Of a stretch of DNA of 64,000 nt, positions 61,326 to 64,000 are shown one piece after another. Every line of letters starts with the position of its first letter. The first letter of the stretch is position 1. The notes below the pieces were generated by a model that saw only the letters and a program-made list of their open reading frames with translations, was not told the origin of the DNA and did not search any database. Source of the DNA: JBLNDJ01 sp050261515 (GTDB taxonomy: Bacteria; Acidobacteriota; Terriglobia; Bryobacterales; Bryobacteraceae); assembly GCA_050261515.1 (NCBI GenBank), contig JBLNDJ010000018.1, forward strand, positions 146,255-210,254, given 5' to 3'. The position numbers were made by a program, and so were the translations under genes.

Positions 61326-63365
61326 ATGAAACGCCTTCTGGCCTTATTCGTTGCCACCGTCTCCGCCGGCGCCCTGTGGGCCGACGAAGGGATGTGGCTG
61401 TTCAACCAGTTTCCGAAGCAGCTTGTCGAGAAGAAATACGGGTTCGAGGTGACGGACGCGTTTCTCGACCACCTTCGGTTGGGGTCTGTGCGGTTCAATA
61501 ACGGCGGATCGGGATCTTTCATCTCGCCGAACGGGCTGCTGTTCACCAACCACCACGTCGGCGCCGACTGCATTCAGAAGGTCAGCTCCGCCCAGCACGA
61601 TTACATGGCGAACGGATTCTACGCCCGCACCGAAGGCGAAGAGCGGGCCTGCCCGGACCTCGAAGTAAACGTTCTGCTGCGCATCGAGGACGTGACGAAG
61701 CAGGTGAAAGGCGCGGCCAAGCCCGGGTCGGCCGGCGCCGAGGCGAACCGCGCTCGCAAAGGCGAGATGTCGCGTCTCGAGAAGGCGTGCGCCGCGCGCA
61801 CCGGGCACCGTTGCGACGTCGTGACGCTCTATTCGGGCGGCGAATACCACCTTTACGAGTACCGGAAGTACACCGACGTGCGGCTGGTGTTCGCGCCGGA
61901 GTCCGACATCGCGGCGTTCGGAGGCGATCCGGATAACTTCACTTACCCGCGCTACTGCCTCGACTTCGCCTTATTCCGCGCTTATGAGAATGGCAAGCCC
62001 GCGCAAGTGAAGGACTGGCTGCGCTGGAGCGCGGCGGGCGTCAAGGACGGCGAGTTGACCTTCGTCTCCGGCAACCCCGGGACCACGGGGCGCCTGGCCA
62101 CCTACGCCGAGCTCGAGTTCTTCCGCGACGACTCGTATCCGTTGGTGCACGAGCGGCTCGCTTCGCTGATCGCCAGGCTTGAGGCCTACGGGGCCGAAAG
62201 CGCCGAGAACAAGCGCGTGGCGCACGAGAGCCTGCTCATGGCGCAGAACAGCTACAAGGCCTACACCGGTTTCCTGAGCGGGCTGCGCGACCCCGCGCTG
62301 ATGAACGGCAAGCGCGAGAGCGAGGCGAAGCTGAGGGCCGTGATCGACGCCGATCCCGCCAAGCGCAAGGAATACGGCAGCGCGTGGGACAACATTGCCC
62401 AGGCTTACGCTCAGTATCGCGGCTTCTATAAGCGTTACTGGCTCTTCGACCGCTCGGCCACTCTCGGCTCCGACCTGATGCAGATCGCGCGCGACGTGGT
62501 GCGCTATTCCGAGGAAACGCGCAAGCCGAACGAGCGGCGCCTTCGCGAGTTCGCGGATTCGAATCTCCCGGCGGTCGAGCAGGAAATGTATTCGCCCGCT
62601 CCCATTACCGATTCGCTCGAGATCGTGGCCCTGACCGACTACTTTGCGTTCCTCGAAAAACAGCTCGGCGCGGACGATCCCGTCGTGAAGCAGGTTCTGA
62701 ACGGGCAGTCGCCGGCCGCGGCCGCGCAGAATTACGTGAGCACGAGCAAGCTGAAGGACGTGGCGGAGCGCAAGCGGCTGTCGAAGGATGCCAAGGCCGT
62801 CGCGGCCTCCGAAGACGGCATGATCCGCCTGGCGCGCATTCTCGACGTCCCGGCGCGCCGGTATCGGAAGGAGTATGAGGACCAGGTGGAGTCGGTCCTG
62901 GCGGCGAACAAGGCGAAGATCGCGCAGGCCCGCTTTGCGGCGTTCGGCTCGAACGAGTATCCCGACGCGACGTTCACCCTCCGGCTCAGCTACGGTCCGG
63001 TCGCCGGTTACGACGCCGTGCCCTATGCGACCACCTTCGAGGGCCTGTACAAGCGCGCGACGGGCACGGATCCCTACAAGCTCCCGAAGCGCTGGCTCGA
63101 CGCCAAATCGAGCTTGGACCTCTCGACGCCGTTCGATTTCGTGACGACGAACGACACCCATGGAGGCAATTCCGGCAGCCCGACCGTGAACACGAAAAAC
63201 GAGGTGGTCGGCATTCTCTTCGACGGAAACATCGAAAGCCTGCCGAACCGTTTTGTCTACACCGACGAAAGGGCGCGCTCGGTGCACGTAGCGAGCCAGG
63301 CCATTGTCGAAGCCCTGCGCAAAGTGTACAAAGCGGATCGCCTGGTGAAAGAGCTGGGGCTCTAA
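61326..63365 (+). CDS. S46 family dipeptidyl-peptidase
   Basis: A 679-residue exported serine peptidase of the DPP7/DPP11 family, which removes dipeptides in the periplasm. The signal peptide is MKRLLALFVATVSAGALWA. Catalytic residues are the histidine in TNHHVG (about 75-80), the aspartate in FGGDPDNFTYPRY and the serine in HGGNSGSPTVN. A cysteine often seen after the catalytic histidine is valine here. GTG 61314 is an alternative start overlapping the small ORF. DPP7- or DPP11-type specificity cannot be read off safely. Confidence 0.9.
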   Translation: MKRLLALFVATVSAGALWADEGMWLFNQFPKQLVEKKYGFEVTDAFLDHLRLGSVRFNNGGSGSFISPNGLLFTNHHVGADCIQKVSSAQHDYMANGFYARTEGEERACPDLEVNVLLRIEDVTKQVKGAAKPGSAGAEANRARKGEMSRLEKACAARTGHRCDVVTLYSGGEYHLYEYRKYTDVRLVFAPESDIAAFGGDPDNFTYPRYCLDFALFRAYENGKPAQVKDWLRWSAAGVKDGELTFVSGNPGTTGRLATYAELEFFRDDSYPLVHERLASLIARLEAYGAESAENKRVAHESLLMAQNSYKAYTGFLSGLRDPALMNGKRESEAKLRAVIDADPAKRKEYGSAWDNIAQAYAQYRGFYKRYWLFDRSATLGSDLMQIARDVVRYSEETRKPNERRLREFADSNLPAVEQEMYSPAPITDSLEIVALTDYFAFLEKQLGADDPVVKQVLNGQSPAAAAQNYVSTSKLKDVAERKRLSKDAKAVAASEDGMIRLARILDVPARRYRKEYEDQVESVLAANKAKIAQARFAAFGSNEYPDATFTLRLSYGPVAGYDAVPYATTFEGLYKRATGTDPYKLPKRWLDAKSSLDLSTPFDFVTTNDTHGGNSGSPTVNTKNEVVGILFDGNIESLPNRFVYTDERARSVHVASQAIVEALRKVYKADRLVKELGL

Positions 63366-63757
63366 AACGCCTGCGCCCCAGCCTCGGCGACCTCATGATC
63401 CTGCTTGCCGCTGCCGCCGCTAACCCCGACGGCACCGGCGACTTTGCCGTCGCGCTTGAGCGGAATGCCTCCGGCGAAGATCATGATGCGGCCGTGGTTG
63501 GAGGCGTGGATGCCGTAGAAGTCGGCCCCGGGCTGGGTCAGCTTCGAGAGCTCCTTCGTGGAGATATCGAAGGCGCGGGACGTGAAAGCTTTGTTGATCG
63601 AGATGTCGATGCTGCCGAGCCAGGCGCCATCCATGCGGACGTGCGCAACAAGGTTCCCGCCCTCATCGACAACAGCGATGTTCATAGGCTGCCCGATCTC
63701 CGCGGCTTTCTTTTCAGCGGCGGCAATCACCCGGCGAGCATCTGCCAGCGTGAGCAT
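63362..63757 (-). CDS. GlcG/HbpS family protein
   Basis: A 131-residue protein of the GlcG/HbpS (DUF336) family. MLTLADARRVIAAAEKKAAEIG, NIAVVDEGGNLVAHVRMDGA, INKAFTSRAF and IFAGGIPLKRDGKVAGAVGVSGG are the conserved blocks. HbpS homologues bind haem or cobalamin; GlcG lies in glycolate operons, but no such operon is here. GGAGGGA precedes the ATG. Its stop codon overlaps the S46 peptidase stop on the other strand. Confidence 0.92.
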   Translation of the reverse strand: MLTLADARRVIAAAEKKAAEIGQPMNIAVVDEGGNLVAHVRMDGAWLGSIDISINKAFTSRAFDISTKELSKLTQPGADFYGIHASNHGRIMIFAGGIPLKRDGKVAGAVGVSGGSGKQDHEVAEAGAQAF

Positions 63758-63779
63758 TGAGAGTGTCCCTCCGAATGCC

Positions 63780-63785
63780 CCCAGT
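63780..63785 (-). promoter_or_regulatory. Candidate -10 element of the GlcG gene
   Basis: TATACT on the minus strand lies 22 bases before the ATG at 63757. It directly follows the terminator-like hairpin at 63792-63821, giving the gene its own promoter. Confidence 0.35.
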
Positions 63786-63791
63786 ATACAG

Positions 63792-63821
63792 AAAAGGCCG
63801 CCGGACTCCCGCCCGGCGGCC
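63792..63821 (-). terminator. Terminator-like hairpin
   Basis: GGCCGCCGG (63796-63804) and CCGGCGGCC (63813-63821) form a perfect nine-base stem with an eight-base loop. Read on the minus strand it is followed by TTTTC, so it would stop transcription heading to the GlcG gene from the right. Confidence 0.5.
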
Positions 63822-63823
63822 CA

Positions 63824-63883
63824 TTCTGGCTTCTGAATTCCGACTTCTGGCTTCTGCCTATTCCGACTTCTGGCTTCTGCCTA
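63824..63883. repeat. Second heptamer array with a 23-base tandem duplication
   Basis: Units of the CTTCTGG/CTTCTGC type are arranged as a 23-base unit at 63838-63860 repeated perfectly at 63861-63883, after one or two shorter copies. The array is related to the one at 14874-15060 and lies in the same orientation as its longer half. Confidence 0.8.
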
Positions 63884-63892
63884 GTCATTATG

Positions 63893-63986
63893 GAGCGACC
63901 AGCCGCCGTTTCGCAGTAGCGCGGGTTACGCTGCGAAGAGGTGAATCCAGCGGCGCAGAGCCGCATACGAAAGGAACTGGTCGCTC
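63893..63986 (+). ncRNA. Riboswitch-like structured leader of the last gene
   Basis: GAGCGACCAG (63893-63902) pairs perfectly with CTGGTCGCTC (63977-63986), which ends right at the ATG at 63987. Inside are a stem TTCGCA/TGCGAA (63910-63937) with an inner GTAGC/GTTAC hairpin, a GAGGTGAATCC single strand and a GCGGC/GCCGC hairpin (63950-63964). The AAAGGA ribosome binding site lies between the inner hairpins and the outer stem. GCCGC at 63902-63906 could also pair with GCGGC at 63950, giving two exclusive folds. I cannot match it to a known class. Confidence 0.55.
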
Positions 63987-64000
63987 ATGTCTAAAGTACT
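63987..64000 (+). CDS. Gene start cut by the right edge
   Basis: ATG at 63987 follows AAAGGA at 63970-63975 and opens with Met-Ser-Lys-Val. Only four complete codons are in the window, so the product cannot be named. Confidence 0.5.

Noticed and set aside
63893..63986. Known c-di-AMP or cobalamin riboswitch
   Set aside because: Only a short GGTGAATCC piece is shared; the remaining conserved elements and the length do not fit.

Overview
The window reads as chromosomal DNA of a GC-rich member of the Acidobacteriota, most like the Solibacter/Bryobacter lineage. This is an inference from gene content: two large MacB-like permeases of the acidobacterial duplicated-permease type (one next to a PadR regulator), many exported enzymes with twin-arginine or Sec signals, a FlgO/TPR regulator-like protein, an S46 peptidase, an M1 peptidase and heptanucleotide repeat arrays. 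No phage, insertion sequence, CRISPR array, rRNA or tRNA was seen. Coding density is very high, most gaps are under 100 bases, and nearly all long overlapping ORFs are antisense shadows caused by the GC-rich third positions.

Layout. 1-7374: partial ftsH, tilS, an orphan ABC permease, a GT-C type membrane protein and a small Cys/His protein. 7375-11544: metK, ahcY and tig on the plus strand (methyl cycle plus trigger factor). 11566-17313: hemerythrin, an unknown protein, a GH42-like glycosidase and a hybrid sensor kinase, with a heptamer repeat array between the last two. 17475-25957: a DUF362 protein, then on the minus strand iorA-iorB-paaK-ACT-aminotransferase (aromatic amino acid breakdown through arylpyruvates and aryl-acetyl-CoA), followed by a GH3 enzyme with a changed active-site motif. 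26130-33853: outer-membrane porin, Tat-exported protein, PadR/permease pair, coiled-coil protein and MFS transporter. 33855-44237: moaA, nadA, half-size TauE protein, GT2, M1 peptidase, a secreted Memo-AMMECR1 fusion, HEAT-repeat protein, PHP phosphatase, two small membrane-anchored proteins. 44314-46631: recX, lytic transglycosylase, anaerobic sulfatase maturase. 46645-52186: a tightly overlapping minus-strand operon tetR/modB-modC-fmdE-thiE-sulfatase-secreted protein, converging on the sulfatase maturase. 52237-64000: B12-dependent ribonucleotide reductase with probable NrdR boxes, a sugar hydrolase, TPR proteins, an ATP-grasp protein, an S46 peptidase with an upstream 22-codon ORF, a GlcG-like protein, and a riboswitch-like leader in front of a gene cut by the right edge.

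How the genes work together. The clearest functional units are the methyl cycle (metK makes S-adenosylmethionine, ahcY removes S-adenosylhomocysteine), the indolepyruvate oxidoreductase operon, and the molybdate/FmdE/sulfatase operon with the maturase that would convert the sulfatase cysteine to formylglycine. Several genes (tilS, the GH42 and GH3 enzymes, DUF362) have a TAnnnT element exactly six bases before the start codon, which points to leaderless mRNAs. The most unusual sequence is the 94-base nested inverted repeat at 63893-63986 just before the last start codon.
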